Origin: Saprospiraceae bacterium
Lineage (GTDB): Bacteria > Bacteroidota > Bacteroidia > Chitinophagales > Saprospiraceae
Assembly (NCBI GenBank): GCA_016718205.1
Contig: JADKEB010000024.1
Span: 1-18,962 of the forward strand
DNA: 18,962 bases
Direction of reading: 5' to 3'
Position numbers and translations under genes: made by a program. Below, piece after piece: positions 8,882-15,352 of this stretch. Below the pieces are notes generated by a model, which made no database searches, was not told the DNA's origin, and saw only the letters and a list, made by a program, of their open reading frames with translations. Position 1 is the stretch's first letter. The number at the start of each line of letters is the position of its first letter.

Positions 8882-9373
8882 ATGAACGGAAAATTAACAC
8901 TACTAATATTTATAGGATTGATAATTGGATGCAATGAAAATTCGCGAAGTAATAGCCAACAAATTAAAAATGGAATTCAAATGGCTAAAAGAATAAAAAT
9001 AGACGAATTGAAAAGCCAATTGATAAGATTGGAAAAAGATCAGACTGAATTTGATTTTATTGGAATCACTTCGAACGGAAAAGATTGTATTTATTTCATT
9101 TATGAAAATGGTAAATTTAACATTGAATTTGAAGCAATAATCGAAAGCCAGGTACCATATATTGAAAAATTAAATGAGTTCGCAAAATCAAGTAACTTTG
9201 AAACTGAAAATACGACATACAACAATAAGACTCAGTACAAATCAGATAAACCTGCACCAGTTTTAAGAATAAATACAAAAACAAACATTGACAAAATTGT
9301 TGAAATCGGTCAATTCATCCAACATCAAATATTCAAAAATAATAAAGAAACAGTTTACGATGTTGTACCATAA
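8882..9373 (+). CDS. Cassette 1: small predicted lipoprotein of unknown function
   Basis: This 163-aa protein is the only gene of cassette 1. It starts 35 bases after the cassette boundary and stops 4 bases before the R'' arm (9378). The N-terminus MNGKLTLLIFIGLIIGC looks like a lipoprotein signal with Cys17 as the lipidation site, so export to a membrane surface is likely. The remaining sequence is polar with alternating strand and helix character (IGITSNGKDCIYFIYENGKF). A second in-frame ATG at 8981 (MAKRIKIDEL) would give a cytoplasmic protein without the signal and cannot be excluded. No Shine-Dalgarno motif is seen, only AT-rich DNA. I do not recognise the family. Confidence 0.75.
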   Translation: MNGKLTLLIFIGLIIGCNENSRSNSQQIKNGIQMAKRIKIDELKSQLIRLEKDQTEFDFIGITSNGKDCIYFIYENGKFNIEFEAIIESQVPYIEKLNEFAKSSNFETENTTYNNKTQYKSDKPAPVLRINTKTNIDKIVEIGQFIQHQIFKNNKETVYDVVP

Positions 9374-9380
9374 AAACGAG

Positions 9381-9450
9381 ACACAACAAGCCGTAGCACA
9401 TCATGCCGCTCTATCGAGCCGGCACGACGGCTACGGCCAAACCGTTATGT
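9381..9450 (+). other. attC site 1 (short type, 70 bp)
   Basis: Left box ACACAAC, preceded by GAG; the ten bases GAGACACAAC (9378-9387) are the exact complement of GTTGTGTCTC at the start of cassette 1. Inner arms GCCGTAGC and GCTACGGC pair perfectly. The apical loop is TATC closed by CTC/GAG (9409-9418). Right box GTTATGT; cassette 2 starts at 9445. Confidence 0.92.
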
Positions 9451-9524
9451 GAGATGCTAAGAAACACCCGCACATTGAGATTTAAGCTCATAATATACCT
9501 ACAATAAAATGGATTGCGAATTTA

Positions 9525-10533
9525 GTATAGGGAAATTAAGGGTCAACAATGAAGCTAACTCTTTTTTATATTGACCCACATTTTCAAAAAAAGTGTGGAC
9601 TGCCTCTCGAAATTCATTTTTGGTTCTAAAGAAAGTAGAATTTATTACTTTTTTTCTTTAGGAACTTCCATAGCCTTTCTATGATGTTCAAATTCGGCGA
9701 ATAAGGAGGTAAAACACTTGTTCTATCTTTGTATCTTTTAGCCACCCTTCAATTCTTTATTTTTATAATATCTCGCATTATCTGCTATAGTATATATTTT
9801 ATCTATTCCTTGATTCGATTCCAAAATTTTCAAATATAAGTCTTTTGTCGTTTGGGCGTTGACCGACCACATTCCAATACTTGTATATCTGTGGGATCTA
9901 ATGCATTCAATGCACCGTTAATGTTTACCCTGTCTCTACCACTAACAGTCAGTAATTCCTTCTCTTTACCTCTTTGTATCCATCCATATGTACTCCGGGA
10001 TTATGTGTGGGATGTACCGCATCCATGAAATATACCTTTCTTTCCTTGTCTTGCCCCCTCGATGATGGCTTTAAGCTCTTGTTCTACAAAGTCTTGTTGT
10101 CTTTGTACATCAGCTTCACACGGAACTTGTTTTGTCTTCTTATAGCTAAGCCTATTCGATGCAGTAATTTCACCATACCATTTTTGGTAAAAAGAATGCC
10201 AAATTGAACCACCACCCAGTCTATAATCTCATCTGAAGTAAGATAAAGCTTTGACTGTAACTCTGATGTTAATTGTAGTATCTGATCATCATCTAATTTC
10301 CCACTGCATCCTTCATGATTGGTTTGCAAAAATCTAAACCCTTTCCCTTATATAAACTGACATAACGATAGACTGTTGATAAATCAACACCAAGAAGAAA
10401 GGCTACCCGTTCAGGGAGTATTTTCTCGTGTATAAAAATGACACAAGAAACTTTTACATATTCAGTCCTATCAAAGTATTGCGCTGAATTTGCCTTAAGA
10501 GCTTAAGGTAGTGTTGTCTATTTCTAAAACCAT
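9525..10533 (-). pseudogene. Cassette 2: decayed IS630-family transposase
   Basis: Read on the minus strand from the ATG at 10533 (MVLEIDNTT), pieces of one transposase appear in shifting frames. They include a helix-turn-helix region (LGVDLSTVYRYVSLYKGKGL), LTSDEIIDWVVVQFGI, YKKTKQVPCEADVQRQQ, FMDAVHPTHNPEYIWI (first Asp of the DDE triad), RDRVNINGALNALDPTDIQ and, in the last third, PYSPNLNIIERLWKFLKKK (the catalytic Asp-Glu end typical of IS630). Several frameshifts and stop codons separate them, so no functional transposase can be made. The longest intact piece covers 10084-10329. Clear terminal inverted repeats were not found. The insertion lies inside cassette 2 and runs in the same direction as its reverse-strand ORF. 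Confidence 0.85.
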
Positions 10534-10557
10534 AACACAAATATACATATATTTTTT

Positions 10558-10791
10558 TTATATGTATATTTTTTCGCATTTTATTTTATTTTTGGTATAA
10601 AACTTGCCCTTATCAATATCTTGACCGTTTGACTTTAATGCCAACTCTCTGATATGTTCATTCGCAAACCAAATTTGAGTAAGCGGATATTTTTTCTTGT
10701 TGCTCGCAATCTCATTCCAAAGATTGATTAATCCTTGCAAATCATTTGTTGCATCTGCTTCTTTTAGTATTTCTGTTATCGTTCTTGACAT
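10558..10791 (-). CDS. Cassette 2: reverse-strand 77-aa protein, possibly IS-truncated
   Basis: This 77-aa protein starts with MSRTITEILKEADATNDLQGLINLWNEIASNKKKYPL. It is mostly helical and its N-terminal two thirds look like a real protein. It is encoded against the array direction, with its start 36 bases from the R'' arm of attC 2. The C-terminus (KFYTKNKIKCEKIYI) falls in very AT-rich DNA next to the IS630 remnant, so the original C-terminus may have been cut by that insertion. No family is recognised. If genuine, the gene must have its own promoter within the cassette end, because read-through from upstream would be antisense. Confidence 0.55.
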   Translation of the reverse strand: MSRTITEILKEADATNDLQGLINLWNEIASNKKKYPLTQIWFANEHIRELALKSNGQDIDKGKFYTKNKIKCEKIYI

Positions 10792-10826
10792 ATTATTGTT
10801 TTTAAATTGTTTGACAAAAGCACCTC

Positions 10827-10903
10827 ACATAACAGCACCTATACGCAATTTTCCCACCGCACAAAGCCGACACACAACTGCGTATAGCTGCATCACGTTA
10901 CCT
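10827..10903 (+). other. attC site 2 (short type, 77 bp)
   Basis: Left box ACATAAC; the 14 bases GCACCTCACATAAC match the complement of the cassette 2 start (TTATGTGAGATGC after the G) at 13 of 14 positions, although the two ends are 1.4 kb apart. Inner arms CTATACGCA and TGCGTATAG pair. Right box GTTACCT; cassette 3 starts at 10898. Unlike the other short sites it lacks the TATC loop. Confidence 0.88.
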
Positions 10904-10973
10904 GCAAGCGTAAAGACAGATAGAGCAACAACTAAACCTTTGACAATTTTGACTGTCCTATTAAAAAAAAGAA

Positions 10974-12170
10974 ATGATGAAAATAAAATTACTCTTATCA
11001 ATTATTGCGCCTTTAATAAGTAATTTATCATTTGGACAGGCTAATATCATTGACAGCATTGTTCATCAAACTTATCAACGCAAATTTACAATTCATACAC
11101 CGACAGGATTTAATGCCTTGACACAAAGAGCCTTGGTAATAAATTTACATGGTGGGAGCGGAAATATGCTAAGCGCACAAGGGTTTTCAAAAATGAACCA
11201 AGTGGCTGACCAAAATAATTTCGTTGTTACTTGGCCTCAAGGTTACACACCAGCTTCTAGCATGGTTGGTTCAGGCTATGTTTGGGCAGACGGAAGGAAT
11301 ACGTTAGCAGACCAAGCAGCAATTGATGATGTAGGTTTTATTGACAAACTCATTGATACTTTAGTTTTAAATTACAACATTGACACAACCCGAATTTACA
11401 TTTGTGGATTTTCAAATGGTGGCTTTATGACACAAAGGATTGCTTGCCAACTTACAGACCGTTTTGCAGCAATGGCTAGTTTAGGTTCATCTATGGACAC
11501 AGTTCTATATCAAACTTGCAATCCGACAAAACCTATTCCAATGGCATTTTTTAATGGCACATCAGACCCAGCTATGCCTTATGGTGGTGGACCTATGCAA
11601 AATCCGCAAGTAACGCCAGTTGTTCCTGTTGACACAGCAGTTCAATTTTGGGTATCTCATAATAACTGCCTGACAACAGGTTCAGTCATTAATATTCCAA
11701 ACACATTTACAACTGATAACTCAACTGCTGAACTCTATAATTTTACGAACTGCGACTGTAACGCAGATGTGAAGTTTTACAAACTAATCAATGGTGGTCA
11801 CACATGGCCAGGTGTTTATGTTGCTGCTCAAGCTTCTGTTTTAGGTAACACAAACAGAGATATAAATGCAAGCATAGAACTTTGGAATTTCTTTAATGCA
11901 CACACACTATGCAACACGACAGTTGGTATAGACGAACAAATTATTAGACGAACAATTAGAATATATCCCAATCCTGCAAAGACAGAATTGTATTTAAATA
12001 TTTCACCAATGGATAAATTAGAAATTTCAATTAGCAATTTACTTGGACAATTATTTCTCAAAACCCAAAATCAAAACCATCTTGACATTTCTAACTTAAC
12101 AGACGGAATTTATATCATAACAATAACACAAGGACAAAATAAAATAACTCAGAAATTTATAAAAGAGTGA
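10974..12170 (+). CDS. Cassette 3: secreted PHB-depolymerase/feruloyl-esterase-like hydrolase with T9SS tail
   Basis: This 398-aa protein has a signal peptide (MMKIKLLLSIIAPLISNLSFGQ) and an alpha/beta-hydrolase domain of the Esterase_PHB (LpqC-like) type. Oxyanion loop LHGGSG is at residues 58-63, nucleophile motif GFSNGG has Ser147, the likely acid is Asp198 in NGTSDPAMPYGG, and the catalytic His is 286 in GGHTWPG. From about residue 320 a type IX secretion sorting domain follows, starting RIYPNPAKTEL and ending QKFIKE. The protein is therefore likely exported across the outer membrane and anchored or released. Substrates of this family include polyhydroxybutyrate and feruloyl or acetyl esters; which applies cannot be told. 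It is the sole gene of cassette 3, starts 76 bases after the boundary, and is complete. Confidence 0.9.
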   Translation: MMKIKLLLSIIAPLISNLSFGQANIIDSIVHQTYQRKFTIHTPTGFNALTQRALVINLHGGSGNMLSAQGFSKMNQVADQNNFVVTWPQGYTPASSMVGSGYVWADGRNTLADQAAIDDVGFIDKLIDTLVLNYNIDTTRIYICGFSNGGFMTQRIACQLTDRFAAMASLGSSMDTVLYQTCNPTKPIPMAFFNGTSDPAMPYGGGPMQNPQVTPVVPVDTAVQFWVSHNNCLTTGSVINIPNTFTTDNSTAELYNFTNCDCNADVKFYKLINGGHTWPGVYVAAQASVLGNTNRDINASIELWNFFNAHTLCNTTVGIDEQIIRRTIRIYPNPAKTELYLNISPMDKLEISISNLLGQLFLKTQNQNHLDISNLTDGIYIITITQGQNKITQKFIKE

Positions 12171-12192
12171 TGACGATAGAGAAAACGCCAGC

Positions 12193-12324
12193 AGGTAACA
12201 CGGGTTTGGCAAAAGTGGCGGTTCAGTGCACCGCAGACACATTTGTGGTTAATCAAAGTTTGGTTCTCCGCATCAACATTTGTGGTGAAATTCGCCACCT
12301 TCGCCAAGCCCGAAAACGTTATGC
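12193..12324 (+). other. attC site 3 (long type, 132 bp)
   Basis: Left box AGGTAAC; GCAGGTAAC is the exact complement of GTTACCTGC at the start of cassette 3. Inner arms GGGTTTGGC...GTGGCG and CGCCACCTTCGCCAAGCCC pair with wobble positions, nearly as in site 0. Right box GTTATGC; cassette 4 starts at 12319. Confidence 0.9.
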
Positions 12325-12431
12325 CCGACTAAAGACCGAAAGCCCGCTTCAAAAAGTTGGACGGCTTACCCAAAGAATTAGAAAAATTTGCAGAAAACCT
12401 AAAGGAATGAAGGCAAAATATTGGTTAAATA

Positions 12432-12799
12432 ATGGCTAGAAAATATAAATTTACCACCAAAAGCAATATATTTGAAGGTGAACTCGAAATTTTTGGACAG
12501 GGAACGATTAGTTAGTATGATGAGACGGCGAAAACTTGATTTTTAGCATGGAAGATAGACCTTGATGAGACGGTGAAACCTTGATTTTTGGCATGGAAGA
12601 TGATATTTGATGAGTCGGTGAACACGAATTTTTGGACTTAGAACTAGTAGTTTGTGGAGATCTTGAAACCTTGATTTTTGGCGTGGAAGATAAAAATGGA
12701 CCTAAGAAAAGTGCTAAAAGATTGATAAACCTGCGACTTTTGAGCGGCGAAGCCATGGAAACAGTGAGTAAAAATTTTAGTGATAAGTACAATAATTAA
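12432..12799 (+). pseudogene. Cassette 4: decayed repeat-protein gene
   Basis: A short frame starts at the ATG at 12432 (MARKYKFTTKSNIFEGELEIFGQGTIS) and stops at 12513. Further on, another frame reads DGETLIFGMEDDI, VGEHEFLDLELVV and CGDLETLIFGVEDKNGPKK, then stays open from 12614 to a TAA at 12797. These segments resemble the FEGELEIFGQGTI motif, so one gene made of roughly 15-residue repeats seems to have decayed by frameshift and TGA codons. All three + frames contain stops within the repeats. It is the only coding trace in cassette 4. The family is not recognised. Confidence 0.5.
12518..12697. repeat. Four 45-bp tandem repeats in cassette 4
   Basis: Units begin at 12518, 12563, 12608 and 12653, exactly 45 bases apart. 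Units 1 and 2 start TGATGAGACGG and share TTGATTTTT(A/G)GCATGGAAGAT; units 3 and 4 are more diverged. A fifth, older copy is discernible at about 12473-12517 within the short ATG frame. A period of 45 (15 codons) without length drift suggests coding origin, although TGA codons now interrupt units 1-2. The reverse strand stays open across the array as a low-complexity Ser/Lys/Pro frame. Confidence 0.75.
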
Positions 12800-12858
12800 C
12801 GAGATGTTGAAATATTTTAAAGACGAGTTACAAAAAATGATGGATGTAATAAAGCCAG

Positions 12859-12926
12859 GCATAACAGTGGCTTTGACGCCAGTTTTGGCTATCGCCAAAA
12901 ACCGTCGCAAAGCACAGCCGTTATGT
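12859..12926 (+). other. attC site 4 (short type, 68 bp)
   Basis: Left box GCATAAC in the context AGCCAGGCATAAC, which matches the complement of the cassette 4 start (TTATGCCCGACT) at 11 of 13 positions. Inner arms GGCTTTG and CAAAGC pair. The tip is TTTTGGC-TATC-GCCAAAA (12883-12900). Right box GTTATGT; cassette 5 starts at 12921. Confidence 0.9.
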
Positions 12927-13257
12927 ATCATGAGAAAAGATAAAACCGACCAATCGAAGTCAAAAGTGTAGCAAAAGGTGAATCGGAAAAAATAATCGTC
13001 GCCACAACATTCGATTTTTAAATGTAAATGCGTCGTTCGTCGCACATAGATTGGTCAAAAAAATATCAGAAAAACGTTAAAAGAACGAACCGAAAAATAA
13101 AATGTAGAGCCGCACGGTGAATCCACGCTACATAACAAGCGTTTGGATGCCAGTGGCGATAAAAAAGTAGCACGTACCAAATATTTTGCATAAATTTGTA
13201 GCATAGATCATCGTATAAACATTAGTGAAATCGCCACCAGCACCAAGCGCATGGACG
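12921..13257 (+). mobile_element. Gene-less cassette, copy 1 (cassette 5, 337 bp)
   Basis: This begins TTATGTATCATGAGAAAAG and ends with attC site 5. The body of about 205 bases before the attC has no convincing gene. It contains an inverted repeat GACCAATC...GATTGGTC, the direct repeat CGTCGTTCGTCG, and two tiny ATG frames (MRKDKTDQSKSKV; MRRSSHIDWSKK...), both short. The A run after GATTGGTC has 7 A, which closes the second frame after 17 codons. It is followed directly by copy 2. Confidence 0.88.
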
Positions 13258-13263
13258 TTATGT
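13130..13263 (+). other. attC site 5 (long type, 134 bp)
   Basis: Left box ACATAAC, inner arm GCGTTTGGATGCCAGTGGCGAT. The right half has ATCGCCACCAGCACCAAGCG, then GTTATGT. The outer boxes are perfect complements. The inner arms pair with one bulged A after TTTGG, comparable to the extrahelical bases of known attC sites. Cassette 6 starts at 13258. Confidence 0.92.
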
Positions 13264-13593
13264 ATCATGAGAAAAGATAAAACCGACCAATCGAAGTCAA
13301 AAGTGTAGCAAACGGTGAATCGGAAAAAATAATCGTCGCCACAACATTCGATTTTTAAATGTAAATGCGTCGTTCGTCGCACATAGATTGGTCAAAAAAT
13401 ATCAGAAAAACGTTAAAAGAACGAACCGAAAAATAAAATGTAGAGCCGCACGGTGAATCCACGCTACATAACAAGCGTTTGGATGCCAGTGGCGATAAAA
13501 AAGTAGCACGTACCAAATATTTTGCATAAATTTGTAGCATGGATCATCGTATAAACATTAGTGAAATCGCCACCAGCACCAAGCGCATGGACG
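13258..13593 (+). mobile_element. Gene-less cassette, copy 2 (cassette 6, 336 bp)
   Basis: This is a near-identical tandem copy of cassette 5. It differs by CAAACGG in place of CAAAAGG and by 6 instead of 7 A after GATTGGTC. With 6 A the frame at 13365-13436 reads MRRSSHIDWSKNIRKTLKER and on to a 23-residue end. Cassette 11 shares these two variants. Confidence 0.88.
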
Positions 13594-13599
13594 TTAGGT
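13466..13599 (+). other. attC site 6 (long type, 134 bp)
   Basis: Same arms and loop as site 5. The right box is GTTAGGT because the next cassette begins TTAGGTC. Cassette 7 starts at 13594. Confidence 0.9.
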
Positions 13600-13627
13600 C
13601 ATATTAAAAAATAATAAATAAAGTAAA

Positions 13628-14230
13628 ATGAAAGAATTGTTAGTTGTAAGAGTCACTCCAGATATTCACGATGCTTCAGTAGCGGAAATATATTATCATG
13701 CTCAACATTATAATATAAACCCTTCCCATATAGACATCTCAACAATAGATGAGCTTGAACAAAAATTAACAGGTAGAAAAATAGACTATCTGTATTTTGC
13801 TGGACATGGGAGTGAAACCTGTTTTACGGACAACAATTCCTTTATTTCTTCATGGGAAGAGATTGGAAATGTGGTATGCAGAACTAACTGCTTGAACCCT
13901 GATTCAATTGTTTTACTTTATTGCTGCAAAGGCGGACTAAACACTGTTGCTTATCGTCTTATTGCAGAGTGTGATCAAATTTCTTACGTTTGTGGTGCCA
14001 AACAAAACATGAGAAGTATTGATCTTATAATAGGCTTCAACGTTTTCATATATAACATTGAAGCAAGAAATATTGATCCAGTATTAGCCGCTGACAAAGC
14101 AACATCTGCAACTGAAATTAGATTTGAATGCTTTGATAAGACTGACGTAATTGCTAACCCACACTACCATCAAAAATATTGTAAAGATTGCCCTAAACCA
14201 GGTGACTATCCTCCACAAATGAATTGTTAA
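13628..14230 (+). CDS. Cassette 7: stand-alone caspase-like (CHAT/C14-type) protein
   Basis: This 200-aa protein has the core of a caspase-fold cysteine peptidase. DYLYFAGHGSE carries the presumed catalytic His60 at the end of a strand, and SIVLLYCCKGG carries the presumed catalytic Cys100, in the place of the usual (S/N)ACxSG motif. Strand-helix alternation before and after fits the caspase/CHAT sandwich. No repeat or sensor domain is attached and no signal peptide is seen. The tail is Cys-rich (YCKDCPKPGDYPPQMNC). It starts 34 bases after the cassette boundary in AT-rich DNA without a Shine-Dalgarno motif. A 50-aa ORF converges on it and overlaps its stop by 4 bases. Known CHAT and bacterial caspase proteins act in cell-suicide and defence signalling; whether this one does is inference. 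Substrate unknown. Confidence 0.75.
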   Translation: MKELLVVRVTPDIHDASVAEIYYHAQHYNINPSHIDISTIDELEQKLTGRKIDYLYFAGHGSETCFTDNNSFISSWEEIGNVVCRTNCLNPDSIVLLYCCKGGLNTVAYRLIAECDQISYVCGAKQNMRSIDLIIGFNVFIYNIEARNIDPVLAADKATSATEIRFECFDKTDVIANPHYHQKYCKDCPKPGDYPPQMNC

Positions 14231-14376
14231 AGTCTTTCATATACATCAACAACAATTTCTGTTCTTGATCTATGGTTGACAACAATGTGATTACATGCAA
14301 ATTTTTCAGCTAATAAATCATTAATTTCTTTAACCAAAGCTTTTAACTTTAAAACATCATCTTTTGTATATCTCAT
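14227..14376 (-). CDS. Cassette 7: convergent 50-aa helical protein
   Basis: On the minus strand, an ORF from the ATG at 14376 encodes MRYTKDDVLKLKALVKEI, then NDLLAEKFACNHIVVNHRSR and ends VVDVYERL. It has a plausible amphipathic N-terminal helix and an alternating C-terminal strand. It ends 4 bases inside the caspase-like gene, so the two are tail to tail. The longer frame from 14412 adds a hydrophobic, probably artefactual leader reaching attC. The amino-acid composition looks real, but the family is unknown. Being in the same cassette as a potential protease it could be a partner or inhibitor, which is speculation. Confidence 0.5.
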   Translation of the reverse strand: MRYTKDDVLKLKALVKEINDLLAEKFACNHIVVNHRSRTEIVVDVYERL

Positions 14377-14413
14377 AACTAAAATTTTAAAAACGTGAAT
14401 AAAAAAAAACATG

Positions 14414-14478
14414 ACCTAACATTGTATAAGACGATATTTTACTATCGTAAAAACATCGCTTATACTTGGACGTTATGT
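14414..14478 (+). other. attC site 7 (short type, 65 bp)
   Basis: Left box ACCTAAC in AACATGACCTAAC, 12 of 13 matches to the complement of the cassette 7 start (TTAGGTCATATT). Inner arms GTATAAG-A-CGAT and ATCGCTTATAC pair with one bulged A. The tip is TTTTAC-TATC-GTAAAA. Right box GTTATGT; cassette 8 starts at 14473. Confidence 0.93.
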
Positions 14479-14809
14479 ATCATGAGAAAAGATAAAACCG
14501 ACCAATCGAAGTCAAAAGTGTAGCAAAAGGTGAATCGGAAAAAATAATCGTCGCCACAACATTCGATTTTTAAATGTAAATGCGTCGTTCGTCGCACATA
14601 GATTGGTCAAAAAAATATCAGAAAAACGTTAAAAGAACGAACCGAAAAATAAAATGTAGAGGCGCACGGTGAATCCACGCTACATAACAAGCGTTTGGAT
14701 GCCAGTGGCGATAAAAAAGTAGCACGTACCAAATATTTTGCATAAATTTGTAGCATGGATCATCGTATAAACATTAGTGAAATCGCCACCAGCACCAAGC
14801 GCATGGACG
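14473..14809 (+). mobile_element. Gene-less cassette, copy 3 (cassette 8, 337 bp)
   Basis: Same sequence type as copy 1 (CAAAAGG variant, 7 A run). One difference is GAGGCGCACGG instead of GAGCCGCACGG shortly before the attC. It stands alone, between the caspase-like cassette and the DUF1801 cassette. Confidence 0.88.
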
Positions 14810-14815
14810 TTAGCG
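14682..14815 (+). other. attC site 8 (long type, 134 bp)
   Basis: Same arms as site 5. Right box GTTAGCG, as the next cassette begins TTAGCGGTC. Cassette 9 starts at 14810. Confidence 0.9.
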
Positions 14816-14838
14816 GTCATTGTAAAACGACACATTAA

Positions 14839-14843
14839 AAGGA
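14839..14843 (+). promoter_or_regulatory. Shine-Dalgarno motif of the DUF1801 gene
   Basis: AAGGA lies 5 bases before the ATG at 14849 within AAAAGGACAAAA. It is one of the few clear purine-rich ribosome binding sites in the window and decides the start against the in-frame ATG inside attC site 8. Confidence 0.6.
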
Positions 14844-14848
14844 CAAAA

Positions 14849-15274
14849 ATGAACATTCAAGAACAAATCAAAGATTACATTGCTTCACAGCCTGACACAA
14901 AACGTTCAGACATTGAAGCATTGCATAAACGCATACTTAAAGTTTTTCCAAAAGGCAAATTATGGTTTTTAGACGGTAAAGATGATAAAGGTAAAGTTGT
15001 TACCAATCCTCAAATTGGTTACGGACTTCAAACAATGCATTATGCTGACGGAAAAACTAAAGAGTTTTTTCAAATCGGCATCAGTGCAAATTCAACAGGA
15101 ATATCTGTTTATATAATGGGAATTGAAGACAAAAAGTATTTGCCAAATACATACGGGAAAACAATAGGCAAGGCAAATGTTACTGGATATTGCATTAAAT
15201 TCAAAACGCTTAAAGACATAAATATTGACTCACTTATATTGGCAATAATAGACGGAGTTAAGCAGACAACTTAA
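14849..15274 (+). CDS. Cassette 9, gene 1: DUF1801 (YdhG-like) protein
   Basis: This 141-aa soluble protein begins MNIQEQIKDYIASQPDTKRSD and has the YdhG/DUF1801 pattern: an N-terminal helix, LHKRILKVFPKGKLWFLDGKDDKGK, a central strand region with GYGLQTMHYADGKTKEFFQIG, and the C-terminal GKANVTGYCIKFKTLKDIN. This family has a frataxin-like fold and no firmly established reaction. The ATG at 14849 is preferred to one at 14777 because AAGGA (14839-14843) lies 5 bases upstream and the longer version would read through attC site 8. It starts 39 bases after the cassette boundary. Confidence 0.8.
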   Translation: MNIQEQIKDYIASQPDTKRSDIEALHKRILKVFPKGKLWFLDGKDDKGKVVTNPQIGYGLQTMHYADGKTKEFFQIGISANSTGISVYIMGIEDKKYLPNTYGKTIGKANVTGYCIKFKTLKDINIDSLILAIIDGVKQTT

Positions 15275-15352
15275 CTGATAATAATTAAGTGAGTACTTGA
15301 CAAGGACAATTAGAATTAGAATTAAAATTGAACGACACACAGTAAAATAATT

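Noticed and set aside
9974..10207. 77-aa + ORF inside the IS630 remnant
   Set aside because: It is antisense to recognisable transposase segments.
10697..11023. 108-aa + ORF across attC site 2
   Set aside because: It runs antisense to the 77-aa ORF, through attC, and overlaps the signal peptide of the esterase in another frame.
12167..12439. 90-aa + ORF spanning attC site 3
   Set aside because: Most of it translates the attC palindrome and the start of the next cassette, which is not compatible with a mobile cassette gene.
12508..12792. 94-aa minus-strand ORF over the 45-bp repeats
   Set aside because: It is low complexity (Ser, Lys, Pro), and an open reverse frame is an expected by-product of the repeat sequence. 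The + strand segments look more protein-like. It is kept only as an alternative in the repeat entry.
12780..12971. 63-aa + strand ORF starting MISTIINEMLKYFKDELQKMM
   Set aside because: It starts at GTG, runs straight through attC site 4 and into the next cassette, ending at the MRKDKTDQSKSKV stretch. The first 30 codons could be coding, but the ORF as a whole cannot be a cassette gene.
13128..13382. Reverse-strand ORFs MRRTTHLHLKIECCGDDYFF... repeated in several places (also 12644-13045, 16351-16581, 16663-16917, 18099-18489)
   Set aside because: They read antisense through the gene-less cassette body and across attC sites, change length with every homopolymer indel, and have implausible composition. 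They are artefacts of the repeats, of a kind likely to be deposited as hypothetical proteins.
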